Below are positions 19,228 to 29,200 of a DNA stretch of 64,000 nucleotides, piece by piece; within the stretch, counting starts at the first letter, position 1; each line of letters begins with the position of its first letter. Position numbers and translations under genes: made by a program. Source of the stretch: Methanosphaerula palustris E1-9c (GTDB lineage Archaea; Halobacteriota; Methanomicrobia; Methanomicrobiales; Methanospirillaceae); contig NC_011832.1 in assembly GCF_000021965.1 (NCBI RefSeq), positions 2,397,242 through 2,461,241 on the forward strand, written 5' to 3'. The notes below the pieces were generated by a model. It saw only the letters and a program-made list of their open reading frames with translations, was not told the DNA's origin and ran no database searches.

Positions 19228-20007
19228 TCAGGTGATCTCCGGAACCGGGACCACAAAGCAGCAGTGATCGTCGCCCATCGCATAACAGGCCGTCTCCTGC
19301 GCAGTGATGGTCTGGTGATAATAATCAGAGAAGACGGCGCTGAGCAGCCCGGCATCGAAGGCGCAGGCCGGTCTACCAATATTTGGAAGATCTCCACACT
19401 CAAAGCAGTCGTACACATACAGGGTTATCGGATCGAGCGAGATCACCTCGACCCGGCCGAGCCGATGCTTCTCCCAGAAATGGGCCAGGTTCCCGAGCAG
19501 GGTCGCAAGGTCCGGGCCGGCGACCGTCGGGGCGATCGCCTCGCCGACGTGCAGTCCAGAAGAGAAGAGGAGGGGATCGATGTTGATCCCGTCAGCGAGG
19601 AGGGTGACCCTGAGGGTCTGAAAGAGCAGGCGAAAGAAATCGGGAGGGGGAGCATCAGCGCCGGCGTAGCCCATCAGGTAGGTGCTCAGGTCCGACCGGT
19701 GCAGATCTCCTGAGGAGAGATCCCCGAGATGGCGGGAGGCGAGCGAGAAGATCTTCTTCCGGCGGTCGACAGGATCAGTCCTGACCGTGAGAACCCCTCC
19801 TTCAACCAGCCCCTTCAGATGGACCGAGACCGTGGACTTCGCTCGCCCTGAACGGGAGACGATCTGATCGAAACTCAGGTCCTCCTCCTTCAGCATCGCA
19901 AGGATCCGCATCTGGATCATACCGCCGACCGTCCGAACCCCCTCCTCCGTCGAAAAGAGGGCGACGGCGAGTGTATGACCTTCCTCTCCTTGCTTCTTCA
20001 CTGACAT
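19228..20007 (-). CDS. Winged-helix regulator with V4R domain
   Basis: 259 residues. An ArsR-like winged helix lies at about 25-90 (RILAMLKEEDLSFDQIV...KSTVSVHLKGL), followed by a linker and a V4R (vinyl-4-reductase-type) domain at about 115-255. The cysteines YDCFECGDLP, PACAFDAG and DDHCCFVV fit the metal- or ligand-binding pattern of V4R domains. It is transcribed away from the flavodiiron gene, with direct repeats in the 79-bp spacer. It is probably a small-molecule- or redox-responsive repressor of fprA and itself (inference). The ligand is unknown. Confidence 0.85.
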   Translation of the reverse strand: MSVKKQGEEGHTLAVALFSTEEGVRTVGGMIQMRILAMLKEEDLSFDQIVSRSGRAKSTVSVHLKGLVEGGVLTVRTDPVDRRKKIFSLASRHLGDLSSGDLHRSDLSTYLMGYAGADAPPPDFFRLLFQTLRVTLLADGINIDPLLFSSGLHVGEAIAPTVAGPDLATLLGNLAHFWEKHRLGRVEVISLDPITLYVYDCFECGDLPNIGRPACAFDAGLLSAVFSDYYHQTITAQETACYAMGDDHCCFVVPVPEIT

Positions 20008-20028
20008 ACCGTAATCTACATATAGTAT

Positions 20029-20056
20029 TGTTCGTATATAATGGAATGTTCGTATA
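20029..20056 (+). promoter_or_regulatory. Direct-repeat operator candidate between V4R regulator and fprA
   Basis: TGTTCGTATA occurs at 20029-20038 and again at 20047-20056, an 18-bp period that places both copies on roughly the same DNA face. The repeats overlap TATA-like sequence (TATATAATGG, TATAATATAG), so a bound protein would compete with TBP on one or both divergent promoters. Confidence 0.6.
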
Positions 20057-20086
20057 ATATAGAACTAATTACCGGAGAAGAATCAG

Positions 20087-21310
20087 ATGAAAGCCACAGC
20101 AACAGAACTGGCCCCCGGCGTCTACTGGGTCGGGGCAATCGACTGGAACCTCAGGGAATACCATGGATACACGCTGCCCGGCACCACCTACAACGCCTAC
20201 CTGGTCGTCGGTACCGAGAAGGTTGCCCTGATCGACAACACCTATCCCGGGTTTGAGAAGCAGCTGCTCGCCCGGGTTAGCGAGATCATCGACCCGGCAA
20301 AGATCGATCTGATCGTAGCGAACCATGTGGAGATCGATCACTCCGGCGGACTGCCTGGCATGGCGAAACTGATCCCTGGCGTACCGATCTACTGCACCGA
20401 AGCTGCGGTGACCGGGTTCGGACGCCACTACGACACCACGAACTGGAACTTCGTCCAGACCAAGAGCGGGGACTCGGTGAATCTGGGCGGAAAGACGCTC
20501 GTCTTCCTCGAGGCGCCGATGCTCCACTGGCCCGATTCGATGTTCACCTACCTCGCCGAGGAGAAGATCCTCTTCTCAAATGATGCCTTCGGACAGCACA
20601 TCGCATCAGCGGCCAGGTTCGACGACGAGATCGGGAAGGACGAGGCACTCCTCCATGCCAAGAAATTCTTTGCAAACCTGCTCACCCCACTCGCCAAGAA
20701 GGTGCTCAAAAAGCTCGACGAGGTAGGAACCCTCGGGATCGAGATAAAAATGATCGCCCCAAGCCACGGAGTGATTTGGCGGTCCTACGTCGCCGATCTC
20801 CTCGGGGCGTACGTGAACTGGTCGAAGGGTGTCTCCAAGGACAAGGTCACAATCGTCTTCGACACCATGCACCACTCCACCGACATGATGGCCCAGGCCC
20901 TGGCCGAGGGTGTCATGGCCGAAGGGGTCGACGTGAAGGTCTGCATCCTCAAGGACGGCAAGGTCGAGGGGACGCACAGATCCAATATCGCCTCTGAGAT
21001 CTTGGACTCCAAGGCGGTGCTGGTCGGCTCCCCTACCCTGCAGGACGAGGTCTACCCAACCGTCGCCGACTTCCTCAGTTATCTGCGCGGACTGCGGCCT
21101 GGAAAACTTGAGCATAAGAAGATCGGGTTCGCCTTCGGTTCGCACGGCGGCAAGGGCGGGGCGATTCACTACATCACCGATTCATTGCGGACGGCAGGGA
21201 TAGAAGTGATCAATGAAGGCTTCGAAGTGCACTATCGCCCCGATGGTTCTGAACTCGACCGTTGCTTTGAGATGGGCCAGGACATCGCACGTAGGGTCAA
21301 AACCCTCTAA
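20087..21310 (+). CDS. fprA: FprA-type flavodiiron protein, F420H2 oxidase
   Basis: 407 residues. The N-terminal metallo-beta-lactamase-fold domain has the diiron ligands NHVEIDHSGG (HxExDH), MLHWPDSM, SNDAFG and PSHGVIW. The C-terminal flavodoxin domain (about 255-405) has the FMN phosphate loop DTMHHSTDMMA and GSHGGKGGA. In methanogens this enzyme oxidises F420H2 and reduces O2 to water, protecting the anaerobic pathway. The start at 20087 is preceded by GGAGAA. It is divergent from a V4R-domain regulator that may control it. Confidence 0.95.
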   Translation: MKATATELAPGVYWVGAIDWNLREYHGYTLPGTTYNAYLVVGTEKVALIDNTYPGFEKQLLARVSEIIDPAKIDLIVANHVEIDHSGGLPGMAKLIPGVPIYCTEAAVTGFGRHYDTTNWNFVQTKSGDSVNLGGKTLVFLEAPMLHWPDSMFTYLAEEKILFSNDAFGQHIASAARFDDEIGKDEALLHAKKFFANLLTPLAKKVLKKLDEVGTLGIEIKMIAPSHGVIWRSYVADLLGAYVNWSKGVSKDKVTIVFDTMHHSTDMMAQALAEGVMAEGVDVKVCILKDGKVEGTHRSNIASEILDSKAVLVGSPTLQDEVYPTVADFLSYLRGLRPGKLEHKKIGFAFGSHGGKGGAIHYITDSLRTAGIEVINEGFEVHYRPDGSELDRCFEMGQDIARRVKTL

Positions 21311-21317
21311 TATTCCC

Positions 21318-21340
21318 ATTTTTGTATTTTTTTGTATATC
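21318..21340 (+). terminator. T-rich terminator after fprA
   Basis: ATTTTTGTATTTTTTTGTATAT starts a few bases after the fprA stop. T-rich tracts of this kind end archaeal transcripts. Confidence 0.6.
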
Positions 21341-21476
21341 ACTTACTTCTGCCCACACCATCAGATGCATAACCAAGGCGGTTGTTTACCCTCCCATCAT
21401 CCCCCGGATCAGGCCGGACCTACAGCAAGTACATGAGAAACTATTTTGTAGTGAACCCCGCATTAGAGAATACCAG

Positions 21477-24197
21477 ATGGAGGGTAAAACGTTGATCACG
21501 GTGCTCCTCGTCGACGACGAGCAGGACCTGCTGGATATCGGAAAGAGGTCGCTTGAAAAGACCGGAGACTACAGTGTTCAGAGCGCGACCTCGGCAGAGG
21601 AAGCCCTGGAGCAGATTGGGATCGATCCCCCAGATGTGGTGGTCGCCGATTACATGATGCAGGGGGCTGACGGGATCGAACTCCTGCACGAGGTTCGGAG
21701 AGCATACCCCGGGCTGCCCTTCATCATCTTCACCGGCAGGGGAACAGAGGAGATCGTCGCAGAGGCCTATGAAGCCGGGGCCGACTTCTATATCCAGAAG
21801 AAAGACATGGCCAGGGTGCAGTTTGCAGAACTGGCAGAGAAGATCACTAGGGCCCTGCAGCAACGGCGCGGGGAGGAGCGAATGACCCGATTGGGTCGGC
21901 TCAATACCGTACTCCAATCGACCAACCACGCCCTGATCAGGATCCACGATCAGGTACAGCTCCTCTCTGCATCCTGTAGAATCGCAGTCGAGGATGGAGG
22001 GTTTATCCAGGCCTGGGCAGGGATCACCGATCCGGTAACCGGGATGGTGGTTCCGGTGGCCTCGGCCGGCCATGTCGCAGGCTACCTGGACAGGATAGCC
22101 ATCTCCGTGGATGATATCCCCGCCGGTCGGGGGCCGACCGGAACAGCGATACGCGAGAGGCGGCCGGTGCTGATCAATGACATCGCATCCGATCTCAGAA
22201 TGGAACCATGGCGGGAAGAGGCACTTGCCCGAGGATACCAATCCTCGGCGTCCTTTCCCCTGATAGCCGAAGATGGGATGATAGGGGCACTTATCTTTTA
22301 TGCGGCGGTCCCGGACTTCTTCGATGGGCAGGAGGTGCGGCTCCTCTCCGAACTGACCGCAGACATCTCCTTCGGCCTCTCGACGATCAAGAGTGAGCTG
22401 GAGCGGAGCAAGGCCGAAACACTGCTGCGAGAAAGCGAGGCACGGTACCGGGCGCTTGCCACACACTTCCCGAACGGAGGGGTCTTCCTCTTTGACCATG
22501 ACCTCCGATTTATGCTCGCAGACGGAAAGGACCTTCCCGCCACCGGGCTCTCGACCGAGGAGATGATCGGAAGGACAGTCGATGAGGTCTTCTCCGGGGA
22601 AACGCTCGAAAATATCCGTCCTTATTACCTCGAAGCGCTGAATGGAAGAGAGAGCACCTTCGAGATGGAGTATATGGGAGAGGTCCTTGAGGTACATACG
22701 CTCCCGGTGCGGGACGACAAGGGGGTGGCCACCGGGGGGATGGCGATGGCCCAGGTGATCACCGGCAGAAAGCAGGCCGAAGAACATCTTCTGGGATTAA
22801 ACCAGCGCCTTACGCAGATCATCGAGTTTCTGCCCGACGCCACCTTTGTAATCGACACCGATCAGCAGGTGATCGCCTGGAACAGGGCAATGACCGAGCT
22901 GACCGGGGTCGACGAGTCACAGATCCTTGGAAACAGGGACCATGTCTATGCCAGTCCCTTTTATGGCGAGGACCGGTTGATGCTGATTGATCTGGTCGCT
23001 GGCGGGCGGAAAGGAGAACGACCACCCTTCACCCGGTTTGAAGAGCAGGGAGACCGCCTGATAGGCGAAGCGGTGGCCCCGGCGATCCGGCAGGGCCGGG
23101 GCGGCTTCCTCTGGGGGATCGCCTCGCCCCTCTATGATCGCACCGGCAGGGTGGTCGGGGCGATCGAATCGATCCGGGATATCACCGATCGGAAAGAGCA
23201 GGAACGGGCCCTTCGCGAGAACGAGGAACGGTACCGGTCGCTCTTCGACAATAACCCTGCGGCGATGATGTTGATAAAACCCACAACCCTGGAAATCGTC
23301 GACGCCAACCCGGCCGCCCTGAAGTTCTATGGTTACACTCACGAGAGGATGACGCACCTGCATACAACCGATATAACCGATATGATCCCCTTACCCGAAC
23401 AGGATCCGCGAACCACGATCGAACGGGCAGAAGTACGGACCCATTATGCCCGCCATCGCCTCGCTGACGGTATGGTCAGGGAAGTTGAACTCTATTCAGG
23501 CCCGCTGATCATCCACGGAGAGCAGTTGCTGTACACGATCGTCCACGACATCACCGACCGGATCCAGGCCGAGAAAGCTCTGGCCGAGAGCGAGGAGAAG
23601 TTCCGGACCCTCTTCAACAGTACCAGCGACCTGATCTTCCTGATTCAGGCAGACCCGGTGGAGCACCCGATGATGACCGAGGTGAACCGGGCGACCTGTG
23701 CCCGGCTCGGGTATTCCCGGGAGGAACTGCTCGCCATACCCTTTGAAGAGGTGCTGGCCTCAAATTCAGAGCAGATCAGAACCCTGCAGACCGAACTTAG
23801 GTACTATGGGTACATCTCGCTCGAGTCGACGCTGGTCGGACGGACCGGGTCAAGGGTGCCGGTGGAGATCAATGTGGTACTGATCGAACTGCAGGGCACG
23901 CAGGTCGGACTCGCCGTGGCCAGAGACATCACAGAACGGCGTGAGTTGCAACAGCTCGAGAGGGCTGCACTCGAGCAGATCCAGGAAAATCTGGCACAGA
24001 TGGCAGCGTTGAACGATGAGATCCGGAACCCCCTGGCGGTGATCGTCGGACTAGCCGACCTCGAAGAACCGGCATTTGCCCAGAAGATCCTCGTCCAGGT
24101 GAAATCGATCAATGATCTCGTCACCCGGCTCGATCAGGGGTGGGTCGCCTCAGAGAAGGTCCGCGGGTTTCTCAGGAAACATTACCAGATCTCATAG
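21477..24197 (+). CDS. Receiver-GAF-multi-PAS signalling protein with histidine-less HisKA-like tail
   Basis: 906 residues from ATG 21477; the frame is open back to 21213 but the extra part overlaps fprA antisense-like sequence. A response-regulator receiver lies at about 5-125 (LLVDDEQDL, phosphoacceptor Asp in VVADYMMQGADG), then a GAF domain (about 140-290) and four PAS domains to about 830. The C-terminus has NDEIRNPLAVIVGLADL, an H-box-like motif with Asp in place of His and no ATPase domain. It is the same module as in 1651-2706. It may accept phosphate and sense ligands, passing the signal by protein interaction; output is unknown. Confidence 0.87.
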   Translation: MEGKTLITVLLVDDEQDLLDIGKRSLEKTGDYSVQSATSAEEALEQIGIDPPDVVVADYMMQGADGIELLHEVRRAYPGLPFIIFTGRGTEEIVAEAYEAGADFYIQKKDMARVQFAELAEKITRALQQRRGEERMTRLGRLNTVLQSTNHALIRIHDQVQLLSASCRIAVEDGGFIQAWAGITDPVTGMVVPVASAGHVAGYLDRIAISVDDIPAGRGPTGTAIRERRPVLINDIASDLRMEPWREEALARGYQSSASFPLIAEDGMIGALIFYAAVPDFFDGQEVRLLSELTADISFGLSTIKSELERSKAETLLRESEARYRALATHFPNGGVFLFDHDLRFMLADGKDLPATGLSTEEMIGRTVDEVFSGETLENIRPYYLEALNGRESTFEMEYMGEVLEVHTLPVRDDKGVATGGMAMAQVITGRKQAEEHLLGLNQRLTQIIEFLPDATFVIDTDQQVIAWNRAMTELTGVDESQILGNRDHVYASPFYGEDRLMLIDLVAGGRKGERPPFTRFEEQGDRLIGEAVAPAIRQGRGGFLWGIASPLYDRTGRVVGAIESIRDITDRKEQERALRENEERYRSLFDNNPAAMMLIKPTTLEIVDANPAALKFYGYTHERMTHLHTTDITDMIPLPEQDPRTTIERAEVRTHYARHRLADGMVREVELYSGPLIIHGEQLLYTIVHDITDRIQAEKALAESEEKFRTLFNSTSDLIFLIQADPVEHPMMTEVNRATCARLGYSREELLAIPFEEVLASNSEQIRTLQTELRYYGYISLESTLVGRTGSRVPVEINVVLIELQGTQVGLAVARDITERRELQQLERAALEQIQENLAQMAALNDEIRNPLAVIVGLADLEEPAFAQKILVQVKSINDLVTRLDQGWVASEKVRGFLRKHYQIS

Positions 24198-24588
24198 CCT
24201 TCCGGGACAATGCCACCACCCCCTCAAAAGCCGACCAATGAGAGGGGATCTGATACAGGGATACGCTCGACAGGGAGGATTGATACCACTTTCACCCTGT
24301 GCAACGGCCAGCCAATTAAACATCTTCTTGCTGAAGAAGATCTATGACGCATACGATTCAGATCACAATTTACGCCAGAAATAGAGGTTGGATCCCCAGA
24401 GAAGAACTCTGGGTTTGCAGCAGAACGAGGGGCGGAGAGAAGATGGGATCCGGCTCTCCTCTGGGGGAAAACCGTGACTCCAACCCCCAACACGGTACAC
24501 CCAGCCATGACGATTGTCGATCTTCCCCGGCCACCAGAGCAGGTCGGCGAACATATATAATGGGAATAATGGGACATGCCAGGCGGGG
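24198..24588. other. Intergenic, promoter for the next relic
   Basis: No convincing gene. Short open frames here have no recognisable composition or motif. ACATATATAATGGG at about 24551-24564 is a good archaeal TATA box for the small relic gene that starts at 24589. Confidence 0.5.
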
Positions 24589-24961
24589 ATGATATGCAAG
24601 GGAACAGCGTGGAGTGCCGGTCACCAGGTCCGGACACAGGGGGTATACGCCGTCGACTCATGGTTCCGACAGCAGGGGTACCTGATGGTCAGAACCCGTC
24701 AGGGTACCAGACCCCTCGACCTGCTGGCCGGGTTAGCCGAGGAACTGGTGCTGATGAAAGGTCAGTCGAACGAGAAAGGTGCCACCATCACTTCATGTGA
24801 TCGCGGACTCCTACAGAGAAGAGAGCCTGACTCTCCGCAACCTCCCGGATCCGGAAGGATCCCGCTGTTCGTACCAGTTCTGGCTCTCGATCTCCTGCCA
24901 CGGCTGGCAGGTCTTTGAGGTGATGAAGGGCGGGATCCAGGAGATCACCAGGGATCTCTGA
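24589..24961 (+). pseudogene. Small frameshifted gene, possible PDDEXK-like nuclease relic
   Basis: From ATG 24589 the frame gives a segment ending with WFRQQGYLMVRTRQG, TRPLDLLAGLAEELVLMK and GQSNEKG, after which coding character moves to another frame near 24785 (IADSYREESLTLRNLPDPEGS to the stop at 24961). The first half resembles the spacing of small PDDEXK proteins (basic strand, Asp after R-x-x-x-R-P-x-D, then strand with Lys). A TATA box lies about 30 bases upstream. The frameshift truncates the product unless it is a sequencing error. The nuclease-fold suggestion is weak. Confidence 0.45.
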
Positions 24962-25382
24962 TCCTTTCGGCCGGACGGACCACCATCCAGTACCAGAACG
25001 ACTGGATCGAGAGGATCACCTCGATGAAACGCTCCAGATCCATCGGTTTATGAACATAACAGTTGGCATGCAGATGATAGGAGGTCAAAATGTCCTCATC
25101 AGCGGTCGAGGTGGTCAACACCACGACAGGGATCGTCCTGAGTTCCGGGTCACCCTTCACATCGGCGAGCACCTCCCGCCCGTTCTTCTTTGGCAAGTTC
25201 AGATCGAGAATGATCAGATCTGGACGGGGATGATCTGGAGAACTGCCCGAGGTACGCAGGAACTGCAGGGCTGAAACCCCATTCATCACCACATTCAGGT
25301 TCACCTTCTGATCAGCCTCTTTTAGCGCCTCCTTCGTCAACCTGATATCAGCCGGGTTATCCTCGACCAGAAGGATCTCCAT
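24945..25382 (-). CDS. Single-domain response regulator, CheY/Rcp1-like
   Basis: About 145 residues starting at MEILLVEDNPAD. The acidic pocket is in EDN, the phosphoacceptor Asp in LIILDLNLPKKNG, the conserved Thr in VVVLTTSTAD and the Lys in CYVHKPMDL. The extended LPKKNGREVL loop is typical of Rcp1-type regulators paired with PAS/GAF kinases. It has no output domain, so it acts through protein contact. It lies next to the chemotaxis-like cheW relic and the soluble chemoreceptor on the same strand, but 360 bases away, so it is probably a separate transcript. Confidence 0.9.
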   Translation of the reverse strand: MEILLVEDNPADIRLTKEALKEADQKVNLNVVMNGVSALQFLRTSGSSPDHPRPDLIILDLNLPKKNGREVLADVKGDPELRTIPVVVLTTSTADEDILTSYHLHANCYVHKPMDLERFIEVILSIQSFWYWMVVRPAERIRDPW

Positions 25383-25415
25383 CACCCTCGCTCTCTCTCC
25401 CAGTCCCATGGTCAT

Positions 25416-25744
25416 CTCAATGGCACCGGAAAACCATATATAGTTTTTTATCCGGGATTTTCATCAGGGGTGGGATTTCAAAGGAACCGAGACCTTCTCC
25501 TGCCGCAGATCCACTCCCACCCCATGCCGTCCGATACCACGCTCAATCTGATGGATCAGAATGGCATACTACGTCCGGGAGCCTCCCAGACCGAATCGGC
25601 CGTCATCACCTGGAATCTACCCCCCACTTCAGGTAGATCGTCCGATATCGAAAATGATGAGTTCATCATCGATAGGCAGCAGGCGGATCAGTTTTGATCC
25701 AGAACAGGGGGTGGATCCCGTTCATTCTCTCCCACAATTTCAAT
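25416..25744. other. Intergenic between response regulator and cheW relic
   Basis: No supported gene. CCATATATAGTTTTTTATCC at about 25433-25452 read on the minus strand gives a TATA-like box for the response regulator. The remainder shows no clear coding frame. Confidence 0.45.
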
Positions 25745-26262
25745 CTACCGGTCCTGAACCAAGTGCCGGATATCGATCCAGATCAGCAGGTCAGTCTTCC
25801 CCTGCTCCCCATGGGCCACCGGCCTCTTGATAATCCCCAGGATATGAGTCACATTCTGGCTGGAAAGGATCATTGTCCGGTCGATCTGCGCCCGGTTGAA
25901 GGTCGAAACCGCCTGCACCTCATCGACCAGGATCCCAACCATATAGGAGAGGATCGTCTCATCGAGGACGATGATCCGCTGTTCTTCCAGCGGAATCTCA
26001 CAATTATTACAGTCTAGGGAGAGTGTCGTTGAGAGATCGATGATCGTCGTGATCTCCCCCGGAGATCGATGATCCCCAGGATAGAAGAGTCCATCCTGGG
26101 GAGCGGGGTGATCGGCGTGTACTCGACCACCTCCCGGACATCGAAGAGATCGAGCGCAAACTGCTCCCTGCCGAGGGCGAATTCAAGCACCTGAACCTCT
26201 TCTTCCTCTGGTGAAACTGGCGCAATCGGCGACGTCAGTACTCCCTGCAGGATCGCTTCCAT
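25745..26262 (-). pseudogene. cheW: CheW-like coupling protein, one-base frameshift
   Basis: Begins MEAILQG, 11 bases after the chemoreceptor stop. The first half has the CheW pattern VQVLEFALGREQFALDLFDVREV and PLPRMDSSILGIIDLRG. Immediately afterwards the frame breaks in a run of five G (C at 26056-26060 on the plus strand). A sixth G would restore EITTIIDLSTTLSLD and carry on into MVGILVDEVQAVSTF and a normal CheW C-terminus ending at 25745. CheW links receptors to CheA, so the break would uncouple the adjacent receptor unless the base count is a sequencing error or varies in the population. Confidence 0.82.
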
Positions 26263-26272
26263 CGAACCATCG

Positions 26273-29200
26273 TCACACCCGAAAGATGGCAATCTCACCA
26301 CGGATCCGTTCTGAAGAGTTCTTCGCCTCGCCGATCATCCGGCTGATCTCCTCGATCGACGCTGTCGACTCCTCGGTGGCGCTGGCTACATCGGTCGAGT
26401 CCCTGCTCGTCTCCTCGATCTGTGAGGTCACCTCATGGATGCTGGCCGTGATCTCCTGGACCGCCGCAGCCTGTTCCTCAGTGGCGCTGGCCACCTCCTC
26501 GGTGTTCTGTGAGATCTTCTGGACCGACTCTACGATCTTGTTGAATGATTGAAGTGTCTCGTCGAGAACCAGGTCTCCCTGCTCGATCAGGGTACTCGTC
26601 TCGTTCATTGCGATCAACGCCTCCTCTGATCGGGATCGGAGACCAGTGATCAGTTCCTCGATGTGCTCTGCAGAGCCCCTCGACTCCTGGGCCAGAGATT
26701 TAACCTCTGCGGCGACCACCGCAAACCCGCGACCGTGTTCTCCTGCCCGGGCGGCCTCGATGGCTGCGTTCAGGGCGAGCAGGTTGGTCTGACTGGCCAG
26801 TTCCCTGATGATCTTGACGATCTTGCCGATGTCGTTCATCTGCATTCCGATCTCGTTGACGATCCGACCGGCCTCATTCCCGGCATTCCCGATCGCATCC
26901 ATACTCGCCTCCGCTTTCCCGGCCAGGACAACACCGTCCTTAGAGAGGAATTCAGTCTGCTTGGCGAGGACGGCAACCGATTCCATCGAAGCGGTCACCT
27001 CCTCGACGGCCGCGGATATATCCTCCATCGCATGCAGCACCTGCTGTGTCCCGAGCATCGCCTTTTCGGTGTTCGCACTGACATCGATCGTCGAGACGGC
27101 GACCTGCTGGGCACCCCTGCTGATCTCCTCGACCTGTGCCCCGACCCCCGTCAGGTCCTCGTTCAGATCATGGATCTGGTCCCTGGTGACCCTGAATGCC
27201 TCAGACACCTCGACACCAATGCTGTTCAGTGCCTTGCCCATCGTCACGAAGTCGCCGGCCAGGTGGACGGCCGGATCGACCCTGCTCGTGAAATCGCAGC
27301 CTGCGTAGGCAGAAGAGACCTGGGAGATGGCACCAATGGCAGCACTTACCCGAACCCCTATGTTGTCGAGCGCCTCCCGGAACTCGAGGAAATCGCCGGC
27401 CATCGGAATGGACCGATCCATCCGGGTGGAGAACGATCCCTCGGCATAGTCCCGCGAGACCCGCCTCGCCTCGTTCAGCGGGGCTATCACAGCATCGAGA
27501 GTCTGGTTGACGCCGTCGACGATCTTCCGGTAATTTCCCTCGTGCTTTGAAGCATCCGCCCGGGTTTCTAGCCTGCCTTCGACGGACGCTCTGGCGAGCA
27601 TCCCTGCATCATCGGTCAGCCCCTGCAGATGATCGAGGGTCCGTGTGAGCCCCGGAACCAACCTATCCTGCTCTGAACGCTTTCCAATAGTGCGGTACTC
27701 CTGATACTCACTAAGGTCGCCATTGCCGATCTTCTCGATCGAGCCGGCGATATGGTTGAACCGGTCCCGAACCGTGTTGACATGAACCTTGACCTCCCCA
27801 AAGAGACCCGGGTAGTTCCCTTTCACCTCTGTACTGTGGTCGTTCACCGCCATCCGTTTGAGGACAGCGTTCACCTCAACCAGCCCACTGAGACCGTCGA
27901 TGCAGGCATTCAGGTTGTTTTTGAGGTCATCGAACTCGCCCGACATCCCGGCGGTGATCCGTTCAGGGATCACGCCCCTCCCGATCAGACTGACCGAATC
28001 GGATGCAATATGCAACCCACGGATCAGTTCATCGAGCGTTCCGTTGACCCCTTCGATGATATGTCTGAAGTCTCCCTGGTGCCGGGTTGCATCCGCCCGG
28101 GTGGCGAGCCTGCCTTCAACAGCGGCCACCGAGAGCATCGTCGCATCGGCGACGAGTGCATTGAGGTTGCCGACGGTCTGGGAGATGGCATGGTTGATCT
28201 CATCAAAGTCCTGGGCAATGACCTGTGTGTCCTCATCTGCAGGGGCGATCGCAGACGGGATTACCAGATCACCGCCAGCAATCTTTCCGAGCACCTCCAC
28301 AACCTTCTTCACCTCCCTATCCTGATAAAGGGCCTGCTTCTCTGCAGTCCTAGTTGCAGTCTTCTCGGCGGTCATGTCCCTGATGAACTCCATCGATCCG
28401 ACGACCTGACCGTGCCGGTCTAGGATCGGGATCCCGGTGACATCGATCTCAAAGGTCAGTCCCCGCGGTCGTGCCACCGTCTCAGCCTTCACATTATGAT
28501 GCTGCAATAAGCACTGCTGGGCGACACATCCACTGGTTCCACATGCATCAGCATGGACGACCTCAGCACATGGCATCCCGATAGCTTGCTGTGGGGAGAC
28601 CCCTCCAATTGCAGCTGCATGCCTGTTGATGTACTGGATCCTACACTCATTATCGATGGTAAAGATCGAGGTCGGCATCTGATCGAAATACCTGACCAGC
28701 GCATCGAGGGTGGTGTTCACGCCCCCGATCGCCGAGCGGTAGACTCCCAGATGGTCCTGATCCCCGGCCCGGACGCCAAAACGGCCGTGAACAATGGCCG
28801 TCTCCAGTTCATCAATTTCGCTCACCAGATGGGTGAGCGAGGCAGCTACCCGGGCGATCTCCCGATTGATCCCAATGAACTGCTCCCCTGCCCGGGCCGT
28901 GGTCGAATCGGTCGGCCCGATCGATAAATCCAGATCCAACGACCCATCTGCCAGGTGACAGATGCTAGTATTGACCTTCGCAACCTCATCTGCAAAAAAT
29001 CTGGAGAGATCTGCCTGCGCGGTTATATTTTGCACCTGCCCGGCCAGCAGGTTCACGATCCCATTGATCGCGTCGATGGCATCGGCTTGGATGGTGTCGG
29101 GCTTTCCCGGGGCCATGCGTGCATCGAGGTCCCCGGCAGCGAGACGCCCAGCAAGGTCCCAGATCTGTGAGAGGAGTTCCTTCTCCTCGGAGAGATCGCG

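Noticed and set aside
19105-19713. Plus-strand frame of about 200 residues
   Set aside because: It is antisense to the V4R regulator, which has clear domains and a promoter.
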